From NCBI RefSeq assembly GCF_002797895.1, contig NZ_PGES01000001.1, positions 2,046,001 through 2,110,000 on the forward strand: a stretch of DNA of 64,000 nucleotides, read 5' to 3'. This document shows, one piece after another, positions 8,208 to 16,935 of the stretch. Below the pieces are notes generated by a model. That model was not told the origin of the DNA and searched no databases. It worked only from the letters and a program-made list of their open reading frames with translations. Position 1 is the first letter of the stretch, and each line of letters starts with the position of its first letter. The stretch comes from Janthinobacterium sp. 67. Lineage in GTDB: Bacteria > Pseudomonadota > Gammaproteobacteria > Burkholderiales > Burkholderiaceae_D. The translations under genes and the position numbers were made by a program.

Positions 8208-8465
8208 CTATACCGGGTCTAAGTCCTGGGGAAATTGACCGGCTCGCTCCCACTGCTCTTGATCGAGGTCCTCCGCCAAGTCACGCAGATGCCAAGCCCT
8301 GTTCAAGTGCGCAAACACATGGCCGAGATCAATGCGAAGATTTACCTCGTCGTAGTCAACCTCCCTACTCATCTCCGATATGAGCGTGGTCAAGTGTTCT
8401 TGCGCATCTTCAAGCTCGCACATCAGTGTGGTCCATGCCGCCGGAGCGCTTTCTTTACTAATCAT
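8208..8465 (-). CDS. Conserved hypothetical protein, 85 aa
   Basis: An acidic, soluble protein beginning MISKESAPAAWTTLMCELED, with the segment LRIDLGHVFAHLNRAWHLRD and the ending FPQDLDPV. From memory, similar small proteins of unknown function occur in many proteobacteria, so the gene is probably real. An AAGG lies eight bases before the ATG at 8465. The central D-L-G-H-x-x-x-H-L-N-R-A-W-H block, rich in histidine, is the most conserved-looking part. No function is assigned. Confidence 0.6.
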   Translation of the reverse strand: MISKESAPAAWTTLMCELEDAQEHLTTLISEMSREVDYDEVNLRIDLGHVFAHLNRAWHLRDLAEDLDQEQWERAGQFPQDLDPV

Positions 8466-8609
8466 AGGGCAACCTTAAACTACACTTCAATAACGTCATG
8501 CACTTCCGCTCTTGGCCGATAACGGACGGAGTCGCTCAACCCACGAAGTGATTGGTGTCATGGCAAGCAATCGGTTTTGTTCGGCGCGGCAAATCCTTTC
8601 TTCTGCCAC
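8466..8609. other. Short intergenic stretch, no gene seen
   Basis: It contains the presumed promoter of the 85-residue hypothetical gene and a block (TTGGCCGATAACGGACGG near 8512) similar to the repeat-like sequence at 8118-8203. It marks the right edge of the lower-GC islet. Confidence 0.4.
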
Positions 8610-10454
8610 TTACGAGCCCGGCACCGTCTCATCCGGGCAGCTGACCTCGTCCTCTGGCGTATACAAGGTCATCGGCACGCGCTGGCCGTCGATTTCCAGT
8701 TCGCGCACTTTCGGCGGCACCAGCTGGAACTCGCCCGCCTGCAGCTTCTCGCGCAGGGGTTTGCAGCGCAGGGCATCGGTGGGGATTTGCCCGCGCGCGG
8801 TCCAGCTGCCGTCTTCCTTTTCCGCCAGCAACACCGACGAGGCGCGCGGGTCGTTGCTGATCAACAGCACTTCCTGCTTGCCATCGCCGTCGAAATCCAT
8901 CAGATACGCATCGCACTGCTGCCCTGCCCGCTTCAAACAAGCGGGCAGGCGCCAGGCCGGGCCGACCTGCGTCCAGTCCTGGCGCAGGAAACTCTCCGGC
9001 AGTTTCGCCGTGGCCGGACGCAGGGTCAGGTTGATCGATACGTCGCTGAGCGCGCCCGTTTCATCGAGGCGGTTCTGGCGCTTGAGCATGGCCTCGGCGC
9101 GTGCCCGCACGATGGCCGCGTCCGGGCCCGTCGTGCGCGTCTTGAGTTCCTGCAAGGCCGCCTGGCCATAGCGGGCGCCCTGGAAGCGCAGGTATTCGAA
9201 ATCGAACTTGTCCACGCCGACCTTGCCGCTGTCCAGGCGCGCCATCTGGCTGGCTACCGAGATACGGGCCGGGTCCGCCAGCGGCGAGAACAGGGCGAAC
9301 AGCACCAGCAGGGTCACAAAGGCGGTGGCCACGTTGACGTTGGCGATCAGGTGCAGCCAGTCGCCATACTTGCTGGCCGCCCAGGCATAGCCGGCGGCGT
9401 AGCAGGTGGCGATCAAGAGGCAGGCGGCGGCGATCAGGCGGTCGGAGGTCCAGCCGTGCGACATCACGCGCAAGGTCAGCGCATAGATGGCGATGCCCAC
9501 CACCCATGGCAGCAGCAGACAGGCCAGGCGCGTGCCCAGGCGAATGCCGCGCGCCACGCCATGGCCCACTTCGCCATTCTGGAAGGCCGCATTGATCAGC
9601 ACCACCAGCACGCCAGCCATGCCCAGCAGCACGGACGCCGCATGGCGCGTGGCCCACAGGCGCTCGAAGCCGATGAAAGGCAAGGTCAGCAGGAAACCGG
9701 AGACGAGCACGGCGGCGATAGGCATCAGCCACGACAGCAGCACCAGCAGCAAGGTGCGGATGCCGCGCACGATGGAGGGGCGCACGTCCGTGATGTGGAT
9801 GGCGAACGAAAACGCGAAGCAGATGACGGGAATCACGAACCAGGCCTGGCCCAGCAGTTTTTTCAGGAAAGTCAGCTTGATGAGCAGGAACAGCTGCCCG
9901 CCCAGCCACAGCACCAGCCACAGGCCCAGCACGAACAGCAGGGAAAACAGCAGCTGGATGCCGAGCTTCCAGGCGATTTCAAAGTAGGTGGGATAGCGGG
10001 CGATGCGCTGGCCATCCTGGGCGCTGGCCAGCACCAGCGCGTGGGCGATATACAAGCCGACGACACAGAAACCGAACAGCTGGGCGGAAATGACGCGCAG
10101 CGGCGCTCCCGGCTTGTAGTTACCCCAGATCACGTGCTCGGCGCCGCGCGCCACGTCGTGCCAGGCCAGCACGGCCATCACGACGGCAGCGCCCGCCATC
10201 CACAGGCCGATGCGCTTGACCGACATGTGGCCCAGGCTGGACACCAGCAAAATGGGGAGCAGCAAGCTGATCAGCATCAGCGGCGCCAGCAGATAGGCTT
10301 CCGTGGCGGGCCACGCCTTGTCTTGCGCCGTGCTGTACAGCCAGTACAGCAGCAAGCCTTGCAGCAGGCCCGTCACCAGGCGCGTCACGGCGATGCGCGG
10401 CGCCACCACCGGATCGAGCAACGCCATGTTTTTTCCAGCGGCATCCTGCTGCAT
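8610..10454 (-). CDS. DUF4153-type multi-spanning membrane protein
   Basis: This protein of about 614 residues has roughly a dozen hydrophobic segments in residues 20-400, in the pattern of DUF4153 proteins. A soluble C-terminal third follows (residues about 400-614). The C-terminal part contains LMDFDGDGKQEVLLIS, an Asp-rich loop like the calcium-binding loops of FG-GAP/VCBS repeats. Of two in-frame ATGs, the second (10454) is six bases from AAGGG, while the first (10460) directly abuts it, so 10454 is chosen. Function unknown. It follows a small membrane protein gene by 61 bp on the same strand. Confidence 0.75.
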   Translation of the reverse strand: MQQDAAGKNMALLDPVVAPRIAVTRLVTGLLQGLLLYWLYSTAQDKAWPATEAYLLAPLMLISLLLPILLVSSLGHMSVKRIGLWMAGAAVVMAVLAWHDVARGAEHVIWGNYKPGAPLRVISAQLFGFCVVGLYIAHALVLASAQDGQRIARYPTYFEIAWKLGIQLLFSLLFVLGLWLVLWLGGQLFLLIKLTFLKKLLGQAWFVIPVICFAFSFAIHITDVRPSIVRGIRTLLLVLLSWLMPIAAVLVSGFLLTLPFIGFERLWATRHAASVLLGMAGVLVVLINAAFQNGEVGHGVARGIRLGTRLACLLLPWVVGIAIYALTLRVMSHGWTSDRLIAAACLLIATCYAAGYAWAASKYGDWLHLIANVNVATAFVTLLVLFALFSPLADPARISVASQMARLDSGKVGVDKFDFEYLRFQGARYGQAALQELKTRTTGPDAAIVRARAEAMLKRQNRLDETGALSDVSINLTLRPATAKLPESFLRQDWTQVGPAWRLPACLKRAGQQCDAYLMDFDGDGKQEVLLISNDPRASSVLLAEKEDGSWTARGQIPTDALRCKPLREKLQAGEFQLVPPKVRELEIDGQRVPMTLYTPEDEVSCPDETVPGS

Positions 10455-10515
10455 AATCATCCCTTAATAGTCGTTTATTGCTGTAAAGCACGGCCATTAT
10501 TGCATTTCGTTATCG

Positions 10516-10953
10516 TCATCTCAACAACGATTCGTGCGCGCGCCCTGCCGGCGTGCCTTTGCTGCGGCGCAATGGCAAGCTTTGCGCGAGGCCCCAGGCC
10601 AGTTCCGGCACGAAGAACAGCCACAGCAGGGGCTGGCCCGTCTCCAGCAGCGCCCACGCCATCCACGTGGAAAACAGGTAGCGGGCCGCCGCGTCATAGC
10701 GGCCGAAGCGCGGCTGCGGGTCCAGCGTGCGCAGCACCGACCAGACCATCACCACGCTGCCAAACAAGCTGCCGATGAGCAGATGAAACGGTCCGAAGAC
10801 GGGCAGCGGCACGCCGCCCAGGCTCACGTTAAGGGCGCTCAAGTGCTCGTGCAGTAGCAAAAACGTCCACGGCGTGGTAAACGGGGCAATCATGAGCACG
10901 TCATAAATGGCGCTGGCGCGCACTACGCGGCGGAAGGCGGAAAGGGACAACAT
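10516..10953 (-). CDS. Small membrane protein under a MerR-type promoter
   Basis: A 145-residue protein with about four hydrophobic helices (around residues 15-35, 45-75, 92-108 and 108-125) and a basic C-terminus (LPLRRSKGTPAGRAHESLLR). No named family recognised. AGGAG lies five bases before the ATG at 10953. It is divergent from a MerR regulator, and the shared gap carries a dyad placed as in MerR-activated promoters reading towards this gene, so it is the likely MerR target. Confidence 0.7.
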   Translation of the reverse strand: MLSLSAFRRVVRASAIYDVLMIAPFTTPWTFLLLHEHLSALNVSLGGVPLPVFGPFHLLIGSLFGSVVMVWSVLRTLDPQPRFGRYDAAARYLFSTWMAWALLETGQPLLWLFFVPELAWGLAQSLPLRRSKGTPAGRAHESLLR

Positions 10954-10986
10954 GGGAACTCCTGGCTATGAAAAGCACGCATGATC

Positions 10987-11012
10987 GGGCTTGGAGTACA
11001 CTCCATGGTCAA
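10987..11012 (-). promoter_or_regulatory. MerR-type promoter with dyad between -35 and -10
   Basis: On the minus strand TTGACC (11012-11007) is a good -35 box, followed by the near-perfect dyad GGAGTGTACTCC (11004-10993) and a weak GATCAT -10 about 20 bases from the -35. An over-long spacer filled by a dyad is the signature of MerR-family activation. It points at the membrane-protein gene that starts at 10953. Confidence 0.55.
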
Positions 11013-11036
11013 GCATTTTATGAAAGAAAAATCACC

Positions 11037-11420
11037 ATGCAGATCGGCGAGATGGCGCAGGCGACGGGCTTGAGCCGCGATACCCTGCGCTTTTATGAAA
11101 AGCGGGGCCTGCTGCGCGCGCGGCGCGGCGCGAATGGCTACCGCGACTATCCGCCCGAGGCTGCCGACTGGCTGCGCTACCTGCGCACGGCGCAGCAGCT
11201 GGGCTTTACCCTGGCGGAAATCGAGGCGGACATGCCGCTGCTGGCGGCCGCCGGCGATCCCGCCACGGCGGACCTGCTGCGCGCGGCGCTGGCGCGCAAG
11301 CTGGGCGAAATCGATGCGCGCATCGCGGGATTGACGCAATTGCGCGGCGAACTGGTGCTGCGCATGGGGCCGGCAGCGGCGGCGTGCCCCTTGCGCGGAG
11401 ATGCCGATGCCAGTCAATAG
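11037..11420 (+). CDS. MerR-family transcriptional regulator
   Basis: A 127-residue regulator with a MerR DNA-binding head, MQIGEMAQATGLSRDTLRFY then EKRGLL and YRDYPPEAADWLRYL (residues 1-70), and a dimerisation helix at residues about 75-110. The C-terminal effector segment is short, with one cysteine (AAAACPLRGD), so it lacks the paired metal-binding cysteines of CueR or MerR. The frame is open upstream but the MerR fold begins at the ATG at 11037. It overlaps the next gene by 14 bases. Confidence 0.87.
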   Translation: MQIGEMAQATGLSRDTLRFYEKRGLLRARRGANGYRDYPPEAADWLRYLRTAQQLGFTLAEIEADMPLLAAAGDPATADLLRAALARKLGEIDARIAGLTQLRGELVLRMGPAAAACPLRGDADASQ

Positions 11421-11718
11421 ACTCACTACACTGCTGCCGTGGCTATTCCTGCTGGGCGCGGGCGGCACGCAGGGCGCCGGGCTGGCCTGCGGCGACTTCC
11501 TGTCCCGGCTGGGCAAGAAGCCCGCCTATCTCGCCTACCAGGGTTGCCAGCAAAACAGGGAGCGCCAGGACCAGCCGTTCGAGGCCCGCTACGCAGTGGA
11601 CGGCAAGCATGCGCAGCAGGCGGAAGCGTACCTGCGGCACACAGTCAGGACGCGCGACGCCTGGCCGCGGATCGACCGCTTTGTCGTGCAGGTGGACGGC
11701 TACGCGCAAGACCCCTGA
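11407..11718 (+). CDS. Exported DUF4952-like hypothetical protein
   Basis: A protein of about 103 residues with a signal peptide (NRLTTLLPWLFLLGAGGTQG) and a mature part starting near AGLACGDFLSRLGKKP. The C-x-D-F-L-x-R-L-x-x-K-P and YQGCQQ blocks resemble DUF4952 proteins. The visible C-terminus is shorter than I expect for that family. The ATG at 11407 is six bases from a GGAG, better placed than the ATG at 11401. It overlaps the 3' end of the merR gene, so the two are probably translated from one message. Function unknown. Confidence 0.6.
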   Translation: MPVNRLTTLLPWLFLLGAGGTQGAGLACGDFLSRLGKKPAYLAYQGCQQNRERQDQPFEARYAVDGKHAQQAEAYLRHTVRTRDAWPRIDRFVVQVDGYAQDP

Positions 11719-11725
11719 CGTAAAA

Positions 11726-11755
11726 AAACCGCCTGGGCATTGCCGCCGGCGGTTT
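11726..11755 (-). terminator. Rho-independent terminator of the PEP-CTERM gene
   Basis: AAACCGCC (11726-11733) pairs with GGCGGTTT (11748-11755). On the minus strand the stem is followed by a run of seven T (plus-strand A at 11722-11728, partly in the stem). It lies 20 bases beyond the PEP-CTERM gene stop and may also serve the converging gene that ends at 11718. Confidence 0.8.
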
Positions 11756-11775
11756 GATCTCGGAAAAAATCCGGC

Positions 11776-12417
11776 TTACTTGGCGGCCTTGCGGCGGCGC
11801 AGGAAACCCATCAGGCCCAGACCGGCCAGCAGCATGGCGTAGGTTTCCGGTTCCGGCACGGCGGCCATCACGGCCACGTTGTCGATGACGGCGCCCGAGT
11901 AATTGTCGAACGACGTGCCGGCCTTGGCGGCGCTGGCAAACGACAGGGTCGCCAGACCGGTGGAAGCGGCGGTAAAACTCAGGGTGTTGCTGTACAAGGT
12001 GTTCGAGGCGGCAGCCGTCGAGTAGAAATTGCCTGCCACGCCACCGAAATTGACGGCCACGCCCTGGCCGGCAGGGCCGCCCGGATTGCGCGCCATGTCA
12101 AAGCTCAGGTTATAGGTCTGGCCGGCAACGACGTTGAAACTTTGCGACAGGAAACCAGGACCAGGCGTGCCCAGCATGTCGATGCTGTAGCCATCGATGG
12201 CGTTATAGGCATTGCGGATCAGGTCGACCGAGGAAGCGCCCACCGTCCAGCCGCCGATGGCCGAAGAACCGCCATTGACAACATGATAGCCGCTGGAAAA
12301 GGTATAGCCGGGCGCGACCGATTCAAAATCGCCATTCGTGATCAGGTTGACAGGGCTGGCGCTGGCGCTGCCGGCGGCGAACAGGGCAACAACTGCGGCG
12401 ATGGTGGCGATTTTCAT
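11776..12417 (-). CDS. PEP-CTERM sorting-signal exported protein
   Basis: The 213-residue protein begins MKIATIAAVVALFAAGSASA (a Sec signal peptide, cleavage after ASA). Its mature domain with NLITNGDFES and FNVVAGQTYNLSFDMARNP reads as a beta-sandwich of the DUF642/carbohydrate-binding type. The tail AAVPEPETYAMLLAGLGLMG followed by FLRRRKAAK is a textbook PEP-CTERM signal: PEP motif, membrane helix and basic end, processed by exosortase. An upstream in-frame ATG is ignored because the signal peptide starts at 12417, after AAGGA. It is likely secreted or surface-bound and linked to exopolysaccharide. Confidence 0.9.
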   Translation of the reverse strand: MKIATIAAVVALFAAGSASASPVNLITNGDFESVAPGYTFSSGYHVVNGGSSAIGGWTVGASSVDLIRNAYNAIDGYSIDMLGTPGPGFLSQSFNVVAGQTYNLSFDMARNPGGPAGQGVAVNFGGVAGNFYSTAAASNTLYSNTLSFTAASTGLATLSFASAAKAGTSFDNYSGAVIDNVAVMAAVPEPETYAMLLAGLGLMGFLRRRKAAK

Positions 12418-12551
12418 GGTCTGATTTCCTTGCCTTATAGGCATTAAAGTTTCCTTAAGTGAAATCATATCTCAGCCATGATGAAAATCAAAGAACTTTG
12501 CAGAAATATATTTAATGTGGATAATTTGTAACGTTTTCAGCTACTGCGCCG

Positions 12552-13046
12552 TCAATCGAGTTCCTGGCGCGCCACCAGGACGCCATCCGCATCGGCGTAG
12601 ATCCAGTCGCCCGGCTGCACGGCCACGCCGCTGATCTGCACGCGCACGTCGCGCTGGCCGGCGCCCGTCTTGTTGCTTTTGCGCGGATGCGTGGCCAGGG
12701 CGCGCACGCCGATCTGGCAGACATTGATTTCCTCGCTGTCGCGGATACAGCCATCGACGATGATGCCGGCCCAGCCATTCGTTTCCGCCAGCACGCCCAG
12801 CTGGCCACCCACGAGCGCGCGGCGCAGGCTGCCGCCGCCATCGATCACCAGCACGTGGCCCTGGCCCGGCGTTTCCAGGGTGCTGCGCACGAGGGCATTG
12901 TCCTCGAACACTTGCAAGGTGGTGGCGGGGCCGCTGAAACGCATGCGCTGGCCGAAGGCGCGGTACACGGGCGGCAGCACAGCCAGAGTGCCGTCGTCGA
13001 GCATAGCCGCATAGTCGTCGCACAGGTCGGTGGTGGCAAAGGTCAT
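12552..13046 (-). CDS. rraA: RraA-family protein (RNase E regulator / HMG aldolase fold)
   Basis: A 164-residue protein starting [20 protein letters not shown], with the family core [18 protein letters not shown] and [13 protein letters not shown]. The spacing G-X20-R-D-X2-E matches the motif that marks aldolase-competent members (4-hydroxy-4-methyl-2-oxoglutarate/oxaloacetate). It could therefore be an RNase E inhibitor, an aldolase, or both. GGA sits close upstream of the ATG at 13046. It follows the MFS gene by 32 bp on the same strand, so the two are probably co-transcribed. Confidence 0.85.
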   Translation of the reverse strand: MTFATTDLCDDYAAMLDDGTLAVLPPVYRAFGQRMRFSGPATTLQVFEDNALVRSTLETPGQGHVLVIDGGGSLRRALVGGQLGVLAETNGWAGIIVDGCIRDSEEINVCQIGVRALATHPRKSNKTGAGQRDVRVQISGVAVQPGDWIYADADGVLVARQELD

Positions 13047-13078
13047 GGGGATTCCTTTTGTGGCAGATGGCAACGATT

Positions 13079-14314
13079 CTATGCCTTTTGCAACGCTGCG
13101 GCGCGTGTTTTGCCGCCCACGCCCACGGCCGTGGCAATCGCCAGCGCCTGGAACAGACCGATGAAGACGAACAGCAGGGTCGGATGGTCGCCATCCATCA
13201 GCGCGCCAAAGAACAGGGGGCCGACGGCCAGGCCGCTGTCGAGGCCCGAATACACGACGCCATACACGCGCCCCGTGGCATTTTTTGGCGCGGCCGCGCG
13301 TATCATCAGGTCGCGCGACGGTCCCGCCACGCCGGATGTGAGGCCGATGGCGCCCATCAGTACCACAGCGCCCCAGGCCGGCACAACGGCCATGCCCAGC
13401 AGCACGGCCAGCAACGCGGCGGCCGAAAAGGCGATCGCCACGTTACGGTCCGGCTGCTTGCTGCGCGCACCCACCACGCCGCCGGCCAGCATGCCCACGG
13501 CGGAGGCCAGCATATACGCCGTGTAGGCGCTCGTGGCCAGCGCCAGGCTCATGCCGTACAGCTTGACGAGGGCCACGCTGGCAAAGCTCTGGATGCCGCC
13601 CAGGGCGATGGCGGTAATGAAGAAGAAGGCAAAGCACATCCACACGGCGGGCAGACGCAAAAAGTCCAAGGTGCCTTCGCCGCCAGCTTGTTGGCCCGGC
13701 GCGGCCTTTTTCACGGGCTCGGGACGGATGGCGTGACGGTTCAGGAACAGGATCAGCAGCACGCCGAACGGCAGCACGGCCGCGCATTGCAGCGCGATCC
13801 GCCAGTCATAATGGGTGGCAACGTACGTCATGAACAGCGGTGCCAGGGCCCAGCCGATGTTGCCGCTGATGCCATGCACGGAAAAGCCGTAGGCCACGCG
13901 CGCCGCCGAGACGCGCTGGTTGAGGATAGTGTAATCGGCCGGATGGAACACGCTATTGCCCATGCCCGCCAGCATGGCGCCCAGCATCAGCGCCGCATAA
14001 CTGTGCGCCGTGGACAGGGCCAAGGCCGACATGCCCAACAGGAAAATGCCGGAAAACAGCACGGCGCGGGCGCCGAAGCGGTCGACGACAAAGCCGGCCA
14101 GCGCCTGCCCCACGCCCGAGATGATGAAGAACACCGTCATCAGCAAGCCCAGTTCCGCATACGACAGGTCGAAGGCCGGTTTCAGCCAGACGAACAGGGC
14201 CGCGAGGATCAGGTGGTAGAAGTGCGACACGCCATGCGCCAGCCCCACCAGGCCGATGACGCGCGCATCGCTGCGCAAGGTAGGAAGTCCGGATGCCGAG
14301 TTAGTTGTTATCAT
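13079..14314 (-). CDS. Major facilitator superfamily transporter, fosmidomycin-resistance-like
   Basis: The 411-residue protein has about twelve transmembrane helices and starts [20 protein letters not shown]. The first half carries [29 protein letters not shown] and [12 protein letters not shown], a pattern found in the Fsr/CynX-like drug-export branch. A soluble linker rich in Gly and Ala lies in the middle. An AraC-type regulator is divergent 100 bp away. This MFS-AraC arrangement recalls NimT/NimR-type export systems; the substrate is unknown. Confidence 0.85.
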   Translation of the reverse strand: MITTNSASGLPTLRSDARVIGLVGLAHGVSHFYHLILAALFVWLKPAFDLSYAELGLLMTVFFIISGVGQALAGFVVDRFGARAVLFSGIFLLGMSALALSTAHSYAALMLGAMLAGMGNSVFHPADYTILNQRVSAARVAYGFSVHGISGNIGWALAPLFMTYVATHYDWRIALQCAAVLPFGVLLILFLNRHAIRPEPVKKAAPGQQAGGEGTLDFLRLPAVWMCFAFFFITAIALGGIQSFASVALVKLYGMSLALATSAYTAYMLASAVGMLAGGVVGARSKQPDRNVAIAFSAAALLAVLLGMAVVPAWGAVVLMGAIGLTSGVAGPSRDLMIRAAAPKNATGRVYGVVYSGLDSGLAVGPLFFGALMDGDHPTLLFVFIGLFQALAIATAVGVGGKTRAAALQKA

Positions 14315-14414
14315 GTCATACCCTGTTTTATACTGGTAAAACTCAAGTGTATGCAAAATATCATCGTCCGTTTTCCGACAGAACGACATAATTTATCGAA
14401 TTAAGGCCAAGCTG

Positions 14415-15215
14415 ATGGGTGTACCTATCCTCCACCATACCCGCATGTGTCCGCCACGGGAAGCGCCCAGCGCCACCATCCCCGTGACCATGATCGCGCG
14501 CGACCTGCAAGCCGATGAATTCCTGTCACCGCACACCCACCCCTGGGGCCAGGTCACGATGGCGCTCGAAGGCGTGCTGCGCATCACGGCCAACAACAGC
14601 AGCTGGGTGCTGCCGCCCATGCGCGCCATCTGGATCGCGCCCAACGTGGAGCATGCCGTCACGATACTGGAAAAAACCCGCTTGCGCCCCCTGTGCATCC
14701 ATGCCGCGCGCGCGCCATTCACGGGCAGCGACTGCAAGGTGCTGGAAGTGTCGAACCTGCTGCGCCAGTTGATCATGGCGCTGGAGCAATTGGACCCGGG
14801 ACAGGAGCCGGCGCGTGAAGCGCTGCTGGCCGAACTGATCCTCGATGAATTGAAACGCTCGGCCACGCGCCCCATCCGCGTGCCCTTGCCTGCCGACAAA
14901 CGCCTGAAAACCCTGTGCGACAGCCTGATCGAGAAACCGGGCTTGAACCAGACCCTGGAACACTGGGCGCAGCAGGTCGGCGCCTCGGAGCGTACCCTGG
15001 CGCGGCTGTTCGAACGGGAATTGGGCATGAGTTTTGGCCAGTGGCGCCAGCAAGTGCGCCTGGCGCACGCGGCGCCCCTGATCGCGCGCGGCGTGCCGTT
15101 GTCGCAAGTGGCCGAAGAACTGGGCTACGCCAGCCAGTCGGCCTTTTCCGCCATGTTCAAGAAGACTTTCGGCAGTTCGCCGTCAGCCTTCTTTGCTCAG
15201 GGTGACCGCATGTAA
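14415..15215 (+). CDS. AraC-family regulator with cupin sensor
   Basis: The 266-residue protein has an N-terminal cupin-like sensor (LSPHTHPWGQVTMALEGVLR, WVLPPMRAIWIAPNVEHAV). Its C-terminal double helix-turn-helix (residues about 165-262) includes LEHWAQQVGASERTLARLF and SQVAEELGYASQSAFSAMF. This is the NimR/YdeC-like layout. It is divergent from the MFS transporter and is its probable regulator, perhaps also governing the co-directional rraA gene. Inducer unknown. Confidence 0.88.
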   Translation: MGVPILHHTRMCPPREAPSATIPVTMIARDLQADEFLSPHTHPWGQVTMALEGVLRITANNSSWVLPPMRAIWIAPNVEHAVTILEKTRLRPLCIHAARAPFTGSDCKVLEVSNLLRQLIMALEQLDPGQEPAREALLAELILDELKRSATRPIRVPLPADKRLKTLCDSLIEKPGLNQTLEHWAQQVGASERTLARLFERELGMSFGQWRQQVRLAHAAPLIARGVPLSQVAEELGYASQSAFSAMFKKTFGSSPSAFFAQGDRM

Positions 15216-15320
15216 CAAGCGCGCCGATACAGCGCTCAGGGCAAGGCGCAGCGCCGCAGACAGTACGCTAAGTACGGCAAGGCGATGCAACGCCGCCATG
15301 GGCGCTTTAGCGGTGTGTCC
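15216..15320. repeat. Intergenic repeat-like sequence with dyads
   Basis: This 105 bp gap between the converging araC and fliD genes contains the block GTACGCTAAGTACGGCAAGG, with its small internal GTAC dyad, flanked by GGCGC and GCGCC pieces. Blocks of this type recur between genes in many Burkholderiales genomes. No clear T-run terminator is present. A genome-wide copy count is needed to call it a repeat. Confidence 0.35.
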
Positions 15321-16706
15321 TTAGGCCATGAAGTCGAATAAAGAGTTCTTGCCCGTATAACCCGGCAAGGCCGAGTTCGTTCCCATCTGTTCCTGCGCCG
15401 AATAGGCTTTGATCAGCGCCTGCGCCTGGGCCGTCAGCGCCTTGGCCAGCACGGCTTTCTTGTTGGTCAGGGTGGTGATGTCCTTGCCCACCGTCTGCAC
15501 TTCCTTGCGGATGATGCTCGTTTCGCCCGTCAGCTCGCCGATCTTGCTCGTGAACTGGTCCGCCACGCCCTTGCCGTTATTCGTAAACAGCTTGCTGACG
15601 GCATCGGGGTCGGCCGCGATGGCGGCCTTGAGTTTTTTATCGTCAAGCACCAGCTCGCCACTTTTGCCCAGGGTCACGCCGGCGCTGCTCAGGATGGAGG
15701 CGGGCACGCCCGTGCTGGCCGTGCGCAGCACCTGCTCCATCTGCGAACGCACCTGGCCCAGCGCCGTGTCGGATTTCAAGTCGCCCTGCTGCAGGCTTTG
15801 CAGCTTGCTATTGAGTTCATTGTAGGCCGTGACGAAACTGGCCACGTTGGTCGCGATCTGGCTGCTGTCCTTGGCAATGACGAGGTCGGTCGTGCCCTTT
15901 TTTTTCAATTCGATGGTGACGCCCTCGACGGCCGTCGTCAGGGTATTCGTGGCGCTTTTGACGTCCTTGCCGTCGACGGTGAGCAGCGCATCCTGCGCGG
16001 CGGCCGTCTGCTGCAAGCCCTTGTCGGCACCGGGCGCATAGCTGAGCAGGTTGCTGACGGCCGCGTCGCCGGACACGCTGATGCGCATGCTGCTGTCGGC
16101 GCCGCTCTTGCCGTTGATGGCCAGCGAGTAGCCATCGGCGCCCTTGACGACGCTGGCGTCCACGCCCTGCTGTTTCAGGGCGGCGGCGATGCCGTCGAGG
16201 CTATTGTTGCTGCTATCTATCTTCAGCGAAATGACCTTGCCGCTGCCGGGTGTAAATTGCTTGCCGTCGGCCGTGCCCACTTCGATCTTCACCAGCGCCG
16301 GCGCGCCCGTGCCGATCGCCGCGCTCGAGGATTTCTGCGCGCCGCTGAGCAAGGTCTGTCCCTGCGCCAGTTGCTTGATGTTCAGTTCATGGCTGCCGCT
16401 GGCGGCCTTGTCGGTGGTGGTGGCGCTGACGACGTCCTTGGTGCTGGACGTGGCCGACGTGGCCAGGCCGCTGCCGGCCATGTTCTTGGCCACGGTCTGG
16501 AATTTCGCCAGCGCCGATTGCAGCTGGCCCAGGCCCGAGAACTTGGCCTGGTCGCGCGCCAGGCTGGCGTTGAGCTTGACGACGCCCGTGTTCTGCGACT
16601 GCATCTGGCGCTCCACCTTCGCATACACATCGGCCGAGATATTGCCCTGCGTCGTTTGCTGCGTGTTGTTGGTGTAGGCCCTGCTGTTGATGGTCGAATT
16701 AAACAT
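15321..16706 (-). CDS. fliD: Flagellar hook-associated protein 2 (filament cap) FliD, solitary
   Basis: A 461-residue protein starting MFNSTINSRAYTNNTQQTTQ. It has the FliD N-terminal coiled coil (residues about 25-75), a middle variable region, and the C-terminal family block IATNVASFVTAYNELNSKLQ followed by LGQVRSQMEQVLR and GVTLGKSGELVLDDKKLKAA. FliD caps the growing flagellar filament and may bind host surfaces. The usual neighbours fliC, fliS and fliT are not here. The ATG at 16706 gives the family start. Confidence 0.85.
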   Translation of the reverse strand: MFNSTINSRAYTNNTQQTTQGNISADVYAKVERQMQSQNTGVVKLNASLARDQAKFSGLGQLQSALAKFQTVAKNMAGSGLATSATSSTKDVVSATTTDKAASGSHELNIKQLAQGQTLLSGAQKSSSAAIGTGAPALVKIEVGTADGKQFTPGSGKVISLKIDSSNNSLDGIAAALKQQGVDASVVKGADGYSLAINGKSGADSSMRISVSGDAAVSNLLSYAPGADKGLQQTAAAQDALLTVDGKDVKSATNTLTTAVEGVTIELKKKGTTDLVIAKDSSQIATNVASFVTAYNELNSKLQSLQQGDLKSDTALGQVRSQMEQVLRTASTGVPASILSSAGVTLGKSGELVLDDKKLKAAIAADPDAVSKLFTNNGKGVADQFTSKIGELTGETSIIRKEVQTVGKDITTLTNKKAVLAKALTAQAQALIKAYSAQEQMGTNSALPGYTGKNSLFDFMA

Positions 16707-16935
16707 GGTAGGCGTTCCCGTCGGGTGTAAGGTCATGACACACGGTTCAGGTCCTGACCGTGCTGCGCAAGAAACGGACGGCAGGCGCGCGTGGCGCGGC
16801 CGGGTCCCTCCTCTGGTTGATAATTATGCAGTATTACCGGAATATCAAAACAGCGAACAGAACAAGTTTTTCCTGACTGCAAACCCATATGCACCATTCT
16901 AGCGCATTTCACTTGCCGTTTATCTCGGGCGGGCC

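Noticed and set aside
8577..10778. Open plus-strand frame of more than 700 codons opposite the DUF4153 gene
   Set aside because: Gln/His/Ala-rich shadow of the membrane protein gene; no start context and no recognisable domain.
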